Assembly (NCBI RefSeq): GCF_004023625.1
Contig: NZ_ML137710.1
Location: 47,904 to 111,903, forward strand
Reading direction: 5' to 3'
DNA length: 64,000 nt
Origin: Streptomyces cavernae
GTDB lineage: Bacteria > Actinomycetota > Actinomycetes > Streptomycetales > Streptomycetaceae
The stretch's first letter is position 1. The number at the start of each line of letters is the position of its first letter. Shown here piece after piece: positions 52,522 to 61,363 of the stretch. Both the position numbers and the translations under genes were made by a program. The notes beneath the pieces were generated by a model. It was not told the origin of the DNA. It was given only the letters and a program-made list of their open reading frames with translations, and made no database searches.

Positions 52522-53805
52522 GTGGAGTTCGGGTTCGGACCGGAGGACGAGGCGTTCCGCAGCGAGGCGCGGGAGTGGCTCGCCACGCACCTCGCCTCCT
52601 ACCAGGAGGCCGTGGGCAGCGGCGGCCCCGGCAGTGAGCACCAAGCCGCGGCCGTCCGCCGGGGCTGGGAGCGGGAACTCGGACGCGGCGGCTGGATCGG
52701 CATCGGCTGGGACACGGCGGCCGCCGGGAACAGCGGGAGTACCGGGAGTACCGGGAGTACCGGGAGCACCGCGAGCACCGGGAACAGCGGGAACACGCCC
52801 GGCTACGGCAACCGGCGGGCCACGCTCACCCAACAGGTCGTCTGGGCCGAGGAGTACGCCCGCGCCCGTGCCCCCGGGCGCTGCGGCCACATCGGCGAGA
52901 ACCTCCTCGCCCCCACCCTCATCGCCCACGGCTCGGACGAACAGCGGGCGCGCTTCCTGCCGGCCATCGCCCGCGGCGAGGAACTGTGGTGCCAGGGCTA
53001 CAGCGAACCCGACGCGGGCTCCGACCTCGCGGGAGTGCGCACCACCGCCGGACGCGACGGCGCATCGCACCGCGTCACCGGACAGAAGATCTGGACCTCC
53101 CTGGCGCACGAGGCCGACTGGTGCTTCGTGCTCGCCCGCACGGAACCCGGCTCCCACCGCCACCGCGGACTGTCCTTCCTCCTCGTGCCGATGGACCAGC
53201 CCGGCCGTATCGAGGTGCGCCCCATCCGGCAGCTGACCGGGACCAGCGAGTTCAACGAGGTGTTCTTCGACGGCGCCGTCGCCCCCGAGGTGGTGGGCGG
53301 CGAGGGCAACGGCTGGCGGGTCGCGATGGCACTGCTCGGCTTCGAGCGGGGGGTGTCCACGCTGGCCCAGCAGATCGGGTTCGCCGAGGAACTGGGGCGC
53401 GTGGTGGACTTGGCCGTCTCCTCCGGGGCGGTCGACGACCCCGTCGTCCGCGAGCTGCTCGTACGCCAGTGGGCCGAGTTGCGCACCATGCGTTTCAACG
53501 CCCTGCGCACGCTGGGTGGTTCGGGCGCCGACCCGCACGCGGGCGGCGACCCGGGCGCCCCCAGCGTCGCCAAGCTGCTGTGGGGGCGCTGGCACCAGCG
53601 GCTGGGCGAGCTGGCCATACGGGTGCGGGGCGCGGCCGGCGCGGTCGGCGCGGCGGACTGGTCGCCGGACGCGCCGTACGAACTGGACGCGCTGCAACGC
53701 CTGTTCCTCTTCAGCCGGGCCGACACCATCTACGGCGGCTCGGACGAGATCCAGCGCACCATCATCGCCGAGCGGGTGCTCGGTCTGCCCAGGGGGCCCA
53801 GATGA
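52522..53805 (+). CDS. Acyl-CoA dehydrogenase with Gly/Ser/Thr insert
   Basis: 427 residues. Motifs: ELWCQGYSEPDAGSDLAGVR, HRVTGQKIWTSLAHEADWCF, FNEVFFDGAVAPEVVGGEGN and GGSDEIQRTIIAERVLGLPR. Residues about 70-92 are a low-complexity STG/NSG insert from 9-bp GGGAGTACC repeats (about 52733-52790). It falls in the loop that links the N-terminal and substrate-entry helices. It is encoded 16 bases after the SDR stop. Confidence 0.92.
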   Translation: MEFGFGPEDEAFRSEAREWLATHLASYQEAVGSGGPGSEHQAAAVRRGWERELGRGGWIGIGWDTAAAGNSGSTGSTGSTGSTASTGNSGNTPGYGNRRATLTQQVVWAEEYARARAPGRCGHIGENLLAPTLIAHGSDEQRARFLPAIARGEELWCQGYSEPDAGSDLAGVRTTAGRDGASHRVTGQKIWTSLAHEADWCFVLARTEPGSHRHRGLSFLLVPMDQPGRIEVRPIRQLTGTSEFNEVFFDGAVAPEVVGGEGNGWRVAMALLGFERGVSTLAQQIGFAEELGRVVDLAVSSGAVDDPVVRELLVRQWAELRTMRFNALRTLGGSGADPHAGGDPGAPSVAKLLWGRWHQRLGELAIRVRGAAGAVGAADWSPDAPYELDALQRLFLFSRADTIYGGSDEIQRTIIAERVLGLPRGPR

Positions 53806-53838
53806 GGGACCCGAGATGCCCGAGGTGAAGGAGCCCCG

Positions 53839-54888
53839 ATGCGCGGTGTGATCTTCGACGGTACGCAGACCCGGGTCGTGGACGACCTGGAGGTACGGGA
53901 CCCGGGGCCGGGCGAGGTACGGGTCGCGGTCACCGCGGCCGGGCTCTGCCACAGCGACCTCTCCGTGGTCGACGGGACGATCCCCTTTCCCGTGCCGGTG
54001 GTGCTGGGCCACGAGGGCGCGGGCGTGGTGGAGGCGGTGGGGGCGGGCGTCACCCATGTCGCGCCCGGCGACCACGTCTCGCTGTCCACGCTCGCCAACT
54101 GCGGGGCCTGCGCGGACTGCGACCGGGGGCGGCCGACGATGTGCCGCAAGGCGATCGGGATGCCGCAGCGGCCGTTCTCGCGGGGCGGCGAGCCGCTGTT
54201 CCAGTTCGCGTCCAACTCGGCCTTCGCGGAACGGACCGTGGTGAAGGCCGTACAGGCGGTACGGATCCCCGACGACGTCCCGCCGGAATCCGCCGCGCTG
54301 ATCGGCTGCGGTGTCCTGACCGGCGTCGGCGCGGTGCTCAACCGGGCCCGGGTGGACCGAGGCGAGAGTGTCCTGGTGATCGGCACCGGCGGGATCGGCC
54401 TCAACGTTCTTCAGGGCGCGCGGATCGCCGGCGCGTCGACGATCGTCGCCGTGGACGCCAATCCGGCGAAGGAGAGCGTGGCCCGGCAGTTCGGTGCGAC
54501 GCACTTCCTCACCTCCACCGACGGAGTGAAGGACATCCTGCCGACCGGCGCCGACCACGCCTTCGAGTGCGTGGGCCGGGTCGAACTGATCCGCCAGGCC
54601 ATCGATCTGCTCGACCGCCACGGCCAGGCGATCCTCCTCGGCGTACCGCCCGCGACGGCGGAGGCGTCCTTCCGCGTCTCCTCGATGTACCTGGACAAGT
54701 CGATCCTCGGCTGCCGCTACGGCTCCGCGCGCCCGCAGCGGGACATCGCGCTGTACGCGGAGCTGTACCGGTCCGGACGACTGCTGCTCGACGAACTGGT
54801 GACGCAGACGTATGCGGTGGAGGACTTCACCAAGGCGGCGGAGGACGCCCGGGAGGGGCGGGTGGCGCGGGGGGTGCTGACGTTCTAG
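53839..54888 (+). CDS. Zinc-dependent alcohol dehydrogenase (MDR family)
   Basis: 349 residues. Catalytic zinc: Cys in AAGLCHSDLSVVDG near residue 37 and GHEGAGVVEAVGAG (His59, Glu60). Structural zinc lobe: C-x2-C-x2-C-x7-C (NCGACADCDRGRPTMC). Rossmann motif VIGTGGIGLNVLQGARIAGA. The substrate is probably an alcohol or aldehyde intermediate; formaldehyde-type members need glutathione or mycothiol, which cannot be told here. It lies 33 bases after the acyl-CoA dehydrogenase in the same operon. Confidence 0.93.
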   Translation: MRGVIFDGTQTRVVDDLEVRDPGPGEVRVAVTAAGLCHSDLSVVDGTIPFPVPVVLGHEGAGVVEAVGAGVTHVAPGDHVSLSTLANCGACADCDRGRPTMCRKAIGMPQRPFSRGGEPLFQFASNSAFAERTVVKAVQAVRIPDDVPPESAALIGCGVLTGVGAVLNRARVDRGESVLVIGTGGIGLNVLQGARIAGASTIVAVDANPAKESVARQFGATHFLTSTDGVKDILPTGADHAFECVGRVELIRQAIDLLDRHGQAILLGVPPATAEASFRVSSMYLDKSILGCRYGSARPQRDIALYAELYRSGRLLLDELVTQTYAVEDFTKAAEDAREGRVARGVLTF

Positions 54889-54924
54889 GGCGGTGCGGTG
54901 CGGGATGGCCGGGTGAGATCCCGG

Positions 54925-55965
54925 TCAGTCGCGGTTCAGGGCGGTCCCGTTCGGCTGGGCGGCTGTGGTGCCGGTCCGGAACGTGCGCCGGTACGCGGTC
55001 GGGGTGACGCCGAGCGCCGTCTGCAGGTGTTGCCGCATCGACTGGGCGGTGCCGAACCCGGCGTCCCGCGCCACCTGGTCGATCGACAGGTCGCTGGACT
55101 CCAGTAGGTGCCGGGCGCGTTCCACGCGCTGCTGGGTGAGCCACTGGCCGGGGCTGACGCCGACCTCCTCGCGGAACCGGCGCGTGAAGGTGCGTACGGA
55201 CATGGCCTCCACCTCGGCCATGTCCCGCAGCTGGATCGACTCGTGCAGCCGGCCGAGGGCCCACGCGCGGGCGGCGGTCGTGGTCGCCTGCTGCGGCTCG
55301 GGCACCGGCCGCTGGATGTACTGCGCCTGACCGCCGTCCCGGTGGGGCGGTACGACGGTGCGGCGGGCCACGTCGTTGGCGACGGCGGTGCCGTGGTCGC
55401 GGCGCACGATGTGGATGCACAGGTCGATGCCGGCGGCGACACCGGCCGAGGTCAGGACGTCCCCGTCGTCGACGAACAGGACGTCCGCGTCGACCTTGAT
55501 CCTGGGGAACAGCCGCTGGAAGTGCTCGGCGTGGGCCCAGTGCGTGGCGGCCGGGCGGCCGTCGAGGTGCCCGGCGGCGGCGAGGACGTAGCCGCCGGTG
55601 CAGATGGCGACGAGCCGGGTGCCGGGCCGGATGTGCGCGAGCGCGGCGGCCAGCTCGCCGGTGAGCACGCCCTCCTCGTACACCGGACCGAGCTCGTGCG
55701 AGGCGGGGACGACGACGGTGTCGGCGGTGGCCAGCGCCTCCGGACCGTTCTCGACGAGGATCGAGAAGTCGGCTTCCGCCTCGACGGGACCGGGTGGGCG
55801 GATGGAGCAGGTCACCACGTCGTACAGCGCACGGCCGTCGACCTGCGACCTGGCGCGGCCGAAGACGCGCTGGGGGATGCCGAGTTCGAAGGGGAGGAGA
55901 CCGTCGAGGGCGAGGACGACGACGCGGTGCCGTCGGTCCGTGACTGGTTCGGGGGCCTGGCTCAT
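54925..55965 (-). CDS. GlxA-type AraC family transcriptional regulator
   Basis: 346 residues. An N-terminal DJ-1/PfpI domain (HRVVVLALDGLLPFELGIPQ; VAICTGGYVLAAAGHLDGR with the nucleophile-elbow Cys) is followed by an AraC HTH pair (RTFTRRFREEVGVSPGQWLT; DLSIDQVARDAGFGTAQSMR). Full GlxA length. It is divergent from the MFS gene across 72 bases and may control it. It is not a palindrome-binding type, so it is an unlikely owner of the CTGACG operators. Confidence 0.92.
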   Translation of the reverse strand: MSQAPEPVTDRRHRVVVLALDGLLPFELGIPQRVFGRARSQVDGRALYDVVTCSIRPPGPVEAEADFSILVENGPEALATADTVVVPASHELGPVYEEGVLTGELAAALAHIRPGTRLVAICTGGYVLAAAGHLDGRPAATHWAHAEHFQRLFPRIKVDADVLFVDDGDVLTSAGVAAGIDLCIHIVRRDHGTAVANDVARRTVVPPHRDGGQAQYIQRPVPEPQQATTTAARAWALGRLHESIQLRDMAEVEAMSVRTFTRRFREEVGVSPGQWLTQQRVERARHLLESSDLSIDQVARDAGFGTAQSMRQHLQTALGVTPTAYRRTFRTGTTAAQPNGTALNRD

Positions 55966-56036
55966 GGCCCGATCCTAATGAATGCTGTCCCTCGGGCCAC
56001 TCGATCGGGGATCTCTCAGGACAGAAGCTCTACGGC

Positions 56037-57386
56037 GTGACCCAGCCAACCGATGCGACCATGCCTGGGCCCGCCGCCGAAAAGTCCGGTGCCGACGGGC
56101 CACGACCCCTCCGAACCCGCCGCTCCCGGTTCCGCGCCCGCCGTCCCCACTGGGCCTGGTTCGTCGCCGCCGTCACCTTCGTGACGATCACCGGAGCCGC
56201 CGCCTTCCGTTCCCTCCCGGGGCTGCTCATCGACCCCCTGCACGAGGAGTTCCACTGGACGCGGGGAACGATCGGGCTCGCGGTCTCCGTCAACCTCGTG
56301 CTCTACGGACTCACGGCCCCCTTCGCCGCCGCGCTGATGGACCGGTTCGGGATCCGGCGGGTGGTCGCGGCGGCGCTGACCGTGATCGCGGTCGGCTCGG
56401 GTGCGACGGTGTGGATGACCGCGGCGTGGCAACTGCTGCTGTGTTGGGGGCTGTTGGTCGGTCTGGGGTCCGGCTCCATGGCGCTGGCGTTCGCGGCGAC
56501 GGTCACCAACCGCTGGTTCGTCGAGCGGCGGGGCCTGGTCACCGGCATCCTGACCGCGGCGTCTGCCTCCGGCCAGTTGATCTTCCTGCCACTGCTGTCC
56601 TGGATCGTGCAGAACCACGACTGGCGCCCCGCCGCGGTGACGGTGGCCCTCGCGGCGCTCGCGGTCGTCCCCTTCGTATGGCTGCTGCTGCGGGACCATC
56701 CGGCGGACGTCGGGCTCAAGCCGTACGGGGCTGAGGAGTTCGTCGAGAAGCCCGCACCGACGCCGGGCGCCGCGACCCGCGCGGTCAGGGTCCTCCTCTC
56801 CGCGGTCCGCACCGGCCCCTTCTGGCTGCTCGCGGGTACCTTCGCGATCTGCGGCGCCTCCACCAACGGGCTGATCCAGACCCACTTCGTGCCCGCGGCG
56901 CACGACGAGCGGATGCCGATCACCGCGGCGGCCTCGCTGCTGGCCGTCATCGGGGTCTTCGACGTGGTCGGAACCATCGCCTCCGGCTGGTTCACGGACC
57001 GCTTCGACGCGCGCCGGCTGCTCGCGGTGTACTACGCGCTGCGTGGCGTCTCGCTGCTCTTCCTGCCGCTGCTCCTGTATCCGTCCGTGCGCCCCTCGAT
57101 GCTGTTCTTCATCGTGTTCTACGGCCTCGACTGGGTCGCCACCGTGCCGCCCACCCTCGCCCTGTGCCGTGAGCAGTACGGTGACGACAGCGCGATCGTC
57201 TTCGGCTGGGTATTGGCGTCCCACCAGGTGGGCGCCGCGGTGGTGGCCTTCCTCGGCGGAGTGGCCCGGGACACCTTCGGGTCGTACGACGTCATGTGGT
57301 ACGCCTCGGGGGCACTGTGCGCGGCGGCCGCGCTGATGGCGCTGGTGATCCGCAGGCGTCCGGTGGCACCCGCCGTGGCCGTGTGA
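56037..57386 (+). CDS. MFS transporter (oxalate/formate-antiporter-like)
   Basis: 449 residues from a GTG, with 12 predicted spans. After a 30-residue basic N-terminus come FVAAVTFVTITGAAAFRSLP, a D-R-F-G-I-R-R loop (ALMDRFGIRRVVAAAL), and the second-half YGLDWVATVPPTLALCREQY. The layout resembles OFA/NNP-like and monocarboxylate-type MFS carriers. Location suggests uptake or export of a substrate of the catabolic genes. Confidence 0.9.
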   Translation: MTQPTDATMPGPAAEKSGADGPRPLRTRRSRFRARRPHWAWFVAAVTFVTITGAAAFRSLPGLLIDPLHEEFHWTRGTIGLAVSVNLVLYGLTAPFAAALMDRFGIRRVVAAALTVIAVGSGATVWMTAAWQLLLCWGLLVGLGSGSMALAFAATVTNRWFVERRGLVTGILTAASASGQLIFLPLLSWIVQNHDWRPAAVTVALAALAVVPFVWLLLRDHPADVGLKPYGAEEFVEKPAPTPGAATRAVRVLLSAVRTGPFWLLAGTFAICGASTNGLIQTHFVPAAHDERMPITAAASLLAVIGVFDVVGTIASGWFTDRFDARRLLAVYYALRGVSLLFLPLLLYPSVRPSMLFFIVFYGLDWVATVPPTLALCREQYGDDSAIVFGWVLASHQVGAAVVAFLGGVARDTFGSYDVMWYASGALCAAAALMALVIRRRPVAPAVAV

Positions 57387-57405
57387 GAGCGCCGACCTCG
57401 GGTGG

Positions 57406-58014
57406 TCAGATGAACCGGCCCTTGTGGAAGAGCAACGGGGTGTCGTCGCCGTCGGAAGTGCCCAGGGCGTGCACCCGCCCCACCACGATCAGATGGTCCC
57501 CGCCCGTGTGCACCGCGTGGATCGAGCAGTCGATCCACGCGGTGGCGCCGGCCAGGCGCGGGGCGGAGCTGTACGGGGCCTCGCCGTAGGAGACTCCCGA
57601 GAACTTGTCCGCGCCGCTCACCGCGAAGGCCCGGCAGAGCTTGCCCTGCCCGGCGCCCAGGACGTTGACGCAGAAGACGCCCGCGCGGGCGATCCGGGGC
57701 CAGGTGGTGGACGTACGGGCGACCATGAACACGACCAGCGGGGGGTCGAGGGAGAGCGAGGAGAAGGACTGGCAGGCGAAGCCGGCGGGGCCGTCGGCGG
57801 GGTCGGCCGCCGGTGCGGTCACCACGGTCACACCGGACGCGAAGTTGCCCAGGACGCGGCGGAACTCGGCCGCGTCGACGGGTGCGCGTTCGTCCTCGGC
57901 CACCGCGCGGAGGTCGGGGCGAGGCAGCACCTCGACCGGTTCCGCGGCGGTCGGGGCGCCGACCGACCTGAGGTAGCGGACGGCGGTGGCCGCCATTCCT
58001 GCGTGTCCCATCAC
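57406..58014 (-). CDS. Flavin reductase family protein (HpaC/monooxygenase partner type)
   Basis: 202 residues. Flavin-reductase motifs: FRRVLGNFASGVTVVTAPAA, GFACQSFSSLSLDPPLVVFM, RAGVFCVNVLGAGQGKLC and the late HAVHTGGDHLIVVGRVHALG. Two-component monooxygenases use such proteins to supply FMNH2 or FADH2, but no oxygenase gene lies in the window. Its start is 14 bases from operator D. The first 40 residues before the domain may be a longer leader. Confidence 0.9.
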   Translation of the reverse strand: MMGHAGMAATAVRYLRSVGAPTAAEPVEVLPRPDLRAVAEDERAPVDAAEFRRVLGNFASGVTVVTAPAADPADGPAGFACQSFSSLSLDPPLVVFMVARTSTTWPRIARAGVFCVNVLGAGQGKLCRAFAVSGADKFSGVSYGEAPYSSAPRLAGATAWIDCSIHAVHTGGDHLIVVGRVHALGTSDGDDTPLLFHKGRFI

Positions 58015-58027
58015 ACCTCCATTGAAG

Positions 58028-58042
58028 CTGACGGCTCGTCAG
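58028..58042. promoter_or_regulatory. Operator D (CTGACG-GCT-CGTCAG)
   Basis: A perfect 6-3-6 palindrome immediately upstream of the flavin reductase start. It is the best match to the shared motif. Confidence 0.72.
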
Positions 58043-58079
58043 ATTAGAAGCCTCACGACCTACTTGACGGCCCACATTC

Positions 58080-58169
58080 CGGCTTACGTGTCGGCCCTCG
58101 CGTCGGCTTGCTTGTCGGCCCTCATGTCGGCTTACGTGTTGGCCCTCATGTCGGCTTGCTTGTCGGTTC
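58080..58169. repeat. 24-bp tandem repeat
   Basis: Three full units and one partial of CGGCTTACGTGTCGGCCCTC followed by ATGT or GCGT, alternating TTACGTG and TTGCTTG versions. It fills the gap between the enoyl-CoA hydratase stop and operator D. Confidence 0.85.
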
Positions 58170-59010
58170 ACTTCCCCTTGTATTCGGGACTCCGCCGCTC
58201 CACGAAACTCGTCACGCCCTCCCTGGCGTCCGCCGTCGTCATGTTGATCTCCTGCGCGGCGGCCTCGGCGGCGAACGCGGCGGTGCGGTCCCCGTCCAGG
58301 GACGCGTTCACCAACTGCTTGGTGAGGGCGAGGGTGCGCGTCGGGCCGGCCGCGAGACGCTCCGCCCAGGCGCGGGCCGTCTTTTCCAGCTCCCCTGCGG
58401 GCACGACCCGGTTGACCAGTCCGAGCCGCTCCGCGTCGGCCGCGCTCAGAGCGTCCCCGAAGAACATCAGCTCTTTCGCCCGCTGCGGGCCGACCAGCCG
58501 GGGCAGGAGGTAGGCGCCGCCGCCGTCCGGGACCAGGCCGCGGCGCACGAACACCTCGATGAACCTGGCCTCTTCCGCGGCGATGACGAGATCGCAGGCG
58601 AGGGCGAGGTGCGCGCCGATACCGGCGGCGGTGCCGTTCACCGCGGCGACGACCGGTTTCTCGCAGTCGAGCACGGCGGCCACGAGCCGCTGGGCGCCGA
58701 GGCGGATGGTGCGGGCCACGTCGCCGGCGACGCGTTCCGCCTGGACGGCCGTGCCACGCAGATCGGCGCCCGCGCAGAAGCCCCGCCCGGTCGCGGTGAG
58801 GACGACGGCCCGGACGGCGGGGTCGGCGGAGGCCTCGGAAAAAAGCTGGATGAGGCGTTCCCGCTGGTCAGGGGTGATGGCGTTGAGGGTTTCGGGCCGG
58901 TTGAGGGTGATCCACGAGACCGCGTTGTCAGTGGTGTGCAGTACCAATGAGTCCAGGGACTTTTCCGGTGATTCGCGGGGGGATTCTGACATGGGGGCAT
59001 TCCCTTTCAT
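58168..59010 (-). CDS. Enoyl-CoA hydratase/isomerase
   Basis: 280 residues. Crotonase fold: VSWITLNRPETLNAITPDQR, CAGADLRGTAVQAERV (oxyanion hole), AAVNGTAAGIGAHLALACDL and RGLVPDGGGAYLLPRLVG. It is encoded 54 bases after the acyl-CoA synthetase gene, probably co-transcribed. Role: hydration of the enoyl-CoA of the second catabolic region. Confidence 0.92.
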   Translation of the reverse strand: MKGNAPMSESPRESPEKSLDSLVLHTTDNAVSWITLNRPETLNAITPDQRERLIQLFSEASADPAVRAVVLTATGRGFCAGADLRGTAVQAERVAGDVARTIRLGAQRLVAAVLDCEKPVVAAVNGTAAGIGAHLALACDLVIAAEEARFIEVFVRRGLVPDGGGAYLLPRLVGPQRAKELMFFGDALSAADAERLGLVNRVVPAGELEKTARAWAERLAAGPTRTLALTKQLVNASLDGDRTAAFAAEAAAQEINMTTADAREGVTSFVERRSPEYKGK

Positions 59011-59064
59011 GCAGGCTGTCGTGTCGCTTTTGCGGTGGTGTCGCCGTCAGTGCCGTCAGCGGCA

Positions 59065-61290
59065 TCAGCGGCACACGGCCATCGCGTCCAGCGCCACGGC
59101 CCCCTGCCCCCGGGGCAGCACCATCAGCGGGTTGATGTCCAGTTCGGCGATCTGGTCCCCGAGCTCAAGCGCCATGCGCTGCACCCGCATGACGACCTCG
59201 ATCAGGGCGTCGACGTCCACCGGCGGGCCCCCGCGCACACCGTCGAGCAGCGCCCTGCCGCGCAACTCCGAGAGCATCGCCAGCGCCTGGTCCTCGCCGA
59301 AGGGCGGCACGCGCACCGCCGCGTCCCGCAGCACCTCGACCAGCACACCGCCGAGACCCACGGTGACCGTCGGCCCGAACAGCTGGTCGTGCGTGACCCC
59401 GACGACCATCTCGACGCCCCGCTCGACCATCTGGCACACCAGCACGCCGTCCAGCGAGATGTCCTCGTAGCGTGCGATGTCGGTCAACTCCCGGTAGGCG
59501 TCGCGGACCTGGCTGGCGGAGGTCAGCCCCACCTTCACCAGACCCAGCTCGGTCTTGTGCGCGATCTGCGCCCCGGACGCCTTCATCACCACCGGGTAGC
59601 CGACCAGGCTCGCCGCGCGCACGGCCGCCGCCGCGCTGGTCACCAGCTGCTCGCGCGGTACGCGGATGCCGTACGCCCGCAGCAGTTGCTTCGCCGCGTG
59701 CTCGCTCAGCTGCCGCCCGGGCATCATCAGCGCCTGCGCCTTGCGGTAGGAGGGGGACGGGATGCGCGGTGCCTCGTCGAAGGGGGAGCGGTAGCCGCTG
59801 ACGAAGTGGTGGTGGTCGAGGTAGGCGCGTACGGCCGTGATGCAGTTGGCGAAGGTGCGGAAGGTGGCCACCCGGGAGGAGCCGAGCAGCGTCTCGCGGT
59901 AGGCGGCCTCGGTGCCGACCGGAGAACCCCACACCACGCACACCAGCTTGTCCGTCTGCTCCGCCGCGTCCACGAGGTCCTGCGCGAGCTTGTCGCTCAT
60001 GGGCGGGAACGGGCCGGTGATGGGGCAGATCAGCACGCCCACGGAAGGATCGTCGAGGATCGCGTCGATGATCTTCCGGCCACGCCAGTCGCCCACGGGA
60101 TGCCCGCCGTTGTCGACGGGATTGGAGACGTTGAGGTACTCGGGTATCCACTCGTGCAGCTCGGCCTGCTTGGCGGCGGACAGCGTGGGCAGACGCAACC
60201 CGGCCTCCGTCGCCAGGTCCGCGAAGTGCGCGCCCGTGCCGCCCGAGATCGAATAGACGACCACACCGTCGGCACGCGGGGGCCGGGCGCGCGCCAGCAG
60301 AGTGGCGGTGTCCTGGAGCTCGTCGAGGCCGTCGACGCGGATCACGCCGAACTGCCGCATGGCCGCGTCCACCACCGTGTCCGCTCCGGTCAGCTTGCCG
60401 GTGTGTGAGGCGGCGGTACGGGCGCCGGTCTCGGTCCGCCCGACCTTGACGGCGACGACCGGCACCCCCCGCCGGGCGGCCCGGTCGGCGGCGAGCAGGA
60501 AGGAGCGCCCGTCCTTGAGCCCCTCGACGTAGGCGGCGATCGCCCCTACCTCGGGCTGTTCGGCGAAGTAGGAGATGAAGTCGGCGGTCTCGAGGTCGGC
60601 CTCGTTGCCGGTGGGCGCCCAGTGCGAGAGCCGTACGCCGAGCTCCTGGAGGGTGAAGACGGGCCGGCCCTGGTGGCCGGACTGGGTGATCAGGGCTATG
60701 GCCGGGCCGTCGAGGTCGTCACGGAAGCGCTCGAAGGCGTTGAGGTTGGTGTTCGGGCCGAGCAGCCGGACCCCGGAACGCTCGACGGCGGCGGCCAGCC
60801 GCTCCTGCGCGGCGGCGCCCTCGGCCCCGGTCTCGGCGAACCCGGATGCGAAGGCAACGGCGAACTTCACCTTCCCTTCGGAGAGTTCCGCGATCAGGGG
60901 AAGGGGGTCGCCGACCAACAGCACGGCCAGGTCGACCTGTTCCGGCAGGTCCGCGACGGAAGCGGAGCAGGGAATGCCGAAGACGGACTGACGGGTGGGG
61001 TGCACCGGGTGCAGCCGGGCGCCGACGCGTTCGGCCCAGCCGATCAACTGCCGCGTGATTCCGGTGTTCGGCCGGCCCTCGGTGTCCGAGGCGCCGATGA
61101 CGGCCACGGACTCGGGACGGAAGAAGCGGTCGAGATCGGGTACGTCGGCGTACAGCGGACGCCCGCTGACGTCCAGGTCGTCGGTGGCGGCAGGCCTGCC
61201 GTGCACGACGGGCGATGGCTGCTCACCGCAGGCGATGACCCGGGCCCGGCGGGAGTCGGTGGTGAGGGTGCCGTGGGTTGATCCAAGCAT
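59065..61290 (-). CDS. Acetate-CoA ligase (ADP-forming)-like acyl-CoA synthetase
   Basis: 741 residues from an ATG at 61290 with AGGAG 11 bases upstream; a TTG at 61320 lacks a ribosome site. Domain order: CoA-binding Rossmann (DRFFRPESVAVIGASDTEGR), succinyl-CoA ligase-like domain with the phosphohistidine region (GVVVYSISGGTGAHFADLAT), and a C-terminal ATP-grasp domain (LLRAYGIRVPREQLVTSAAA; GYPVVMKASGAQIAHKTELG). It makes acyl-CoA with ATP giving ADP plus phosphate, or runs in reverse. Two operators lie in its promoter. Confidence 0.9.
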   Translation of the reverse strand: MLGSTHGTLTTDSRRARVIACGEQPSPVVHGRPAATDDLDVSGRPLYADVPDLDRFFRPESVAVIGASDTEGRPNTGITRQLIGWAERVGARLHPVHPTRQSVFGIPCSASVADLPEQVDLAVLLVGDPLPLIAELSEGKVKFAVAFASGFAETGAEGAAAQERLAAAVERSGVRLLGPNTNLNAFERFRDDLDGPAIALITQSGHQGRPVFTLQELGVRLSHWAPTGNEADLETADFISYFAEQPEVGAIAAYVEGLKDGRSFLLAADRAARRGVPVVAVKVGRTETGARTAASHTGKLTGADTVVDAAMRQFGVIRVDGLDELQDTATLLARARPPRADGVVVYSISGGTGAHFADLATEAGLRLPTLSAAKQAELHEWIPEYLNVSNPVDNGGHPVGDWRGRKIIDAILDDPSVGVLICPITGPFPPMSDKLAQDLVDAAEQTDKLVCVVWGSPVGTEAAYRETLLGSSRVATFRTFANCITAVRAYLDHHHFVSGYRSPFDEAPRIPSPSYRKAQALMMPGRQLSEHAAKQLLRAYGIRVPREQLVTSAAAAVRAASLVGYPVVMKASGAQIAHKTELGLVKVGLTSASQVRDAYRELTDIARYEDISLDGVLVCQMVERGVEMVVGVTHDQLFGPTVTVGLGGVLVEVLRDAAVRVPPFGEDQALAMLSELRGRALLDGVRGGPPVDVDALIEVVMRVQRMALELGDQIAELDINPLMVLPRGQGAVALDAMAVCR

Positions 61291-61324
61291 CGGTCCGCCC
61301 GCTCCTGAGTTTACGGACAAGTAA

Positions 61325-61363
61325 CTGACACAGTGTCAGATTACTGAACTGACGCTGTGTCAG
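61325..61363. promoter_or_regulatory. Operators E1 and E2 (CTGACA-CAG-TGTCAG and CTGACG-CTG-TGTCAG)
   Basis: Two tandem copies of the shared palindrome at 61325-61339 and 61349-61363, centre to centre 24 bases, upstream of the synthetase start. The first is perfectly palindromic. Close tandem spacing suits cooperative binding. Confidence 0.7.
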
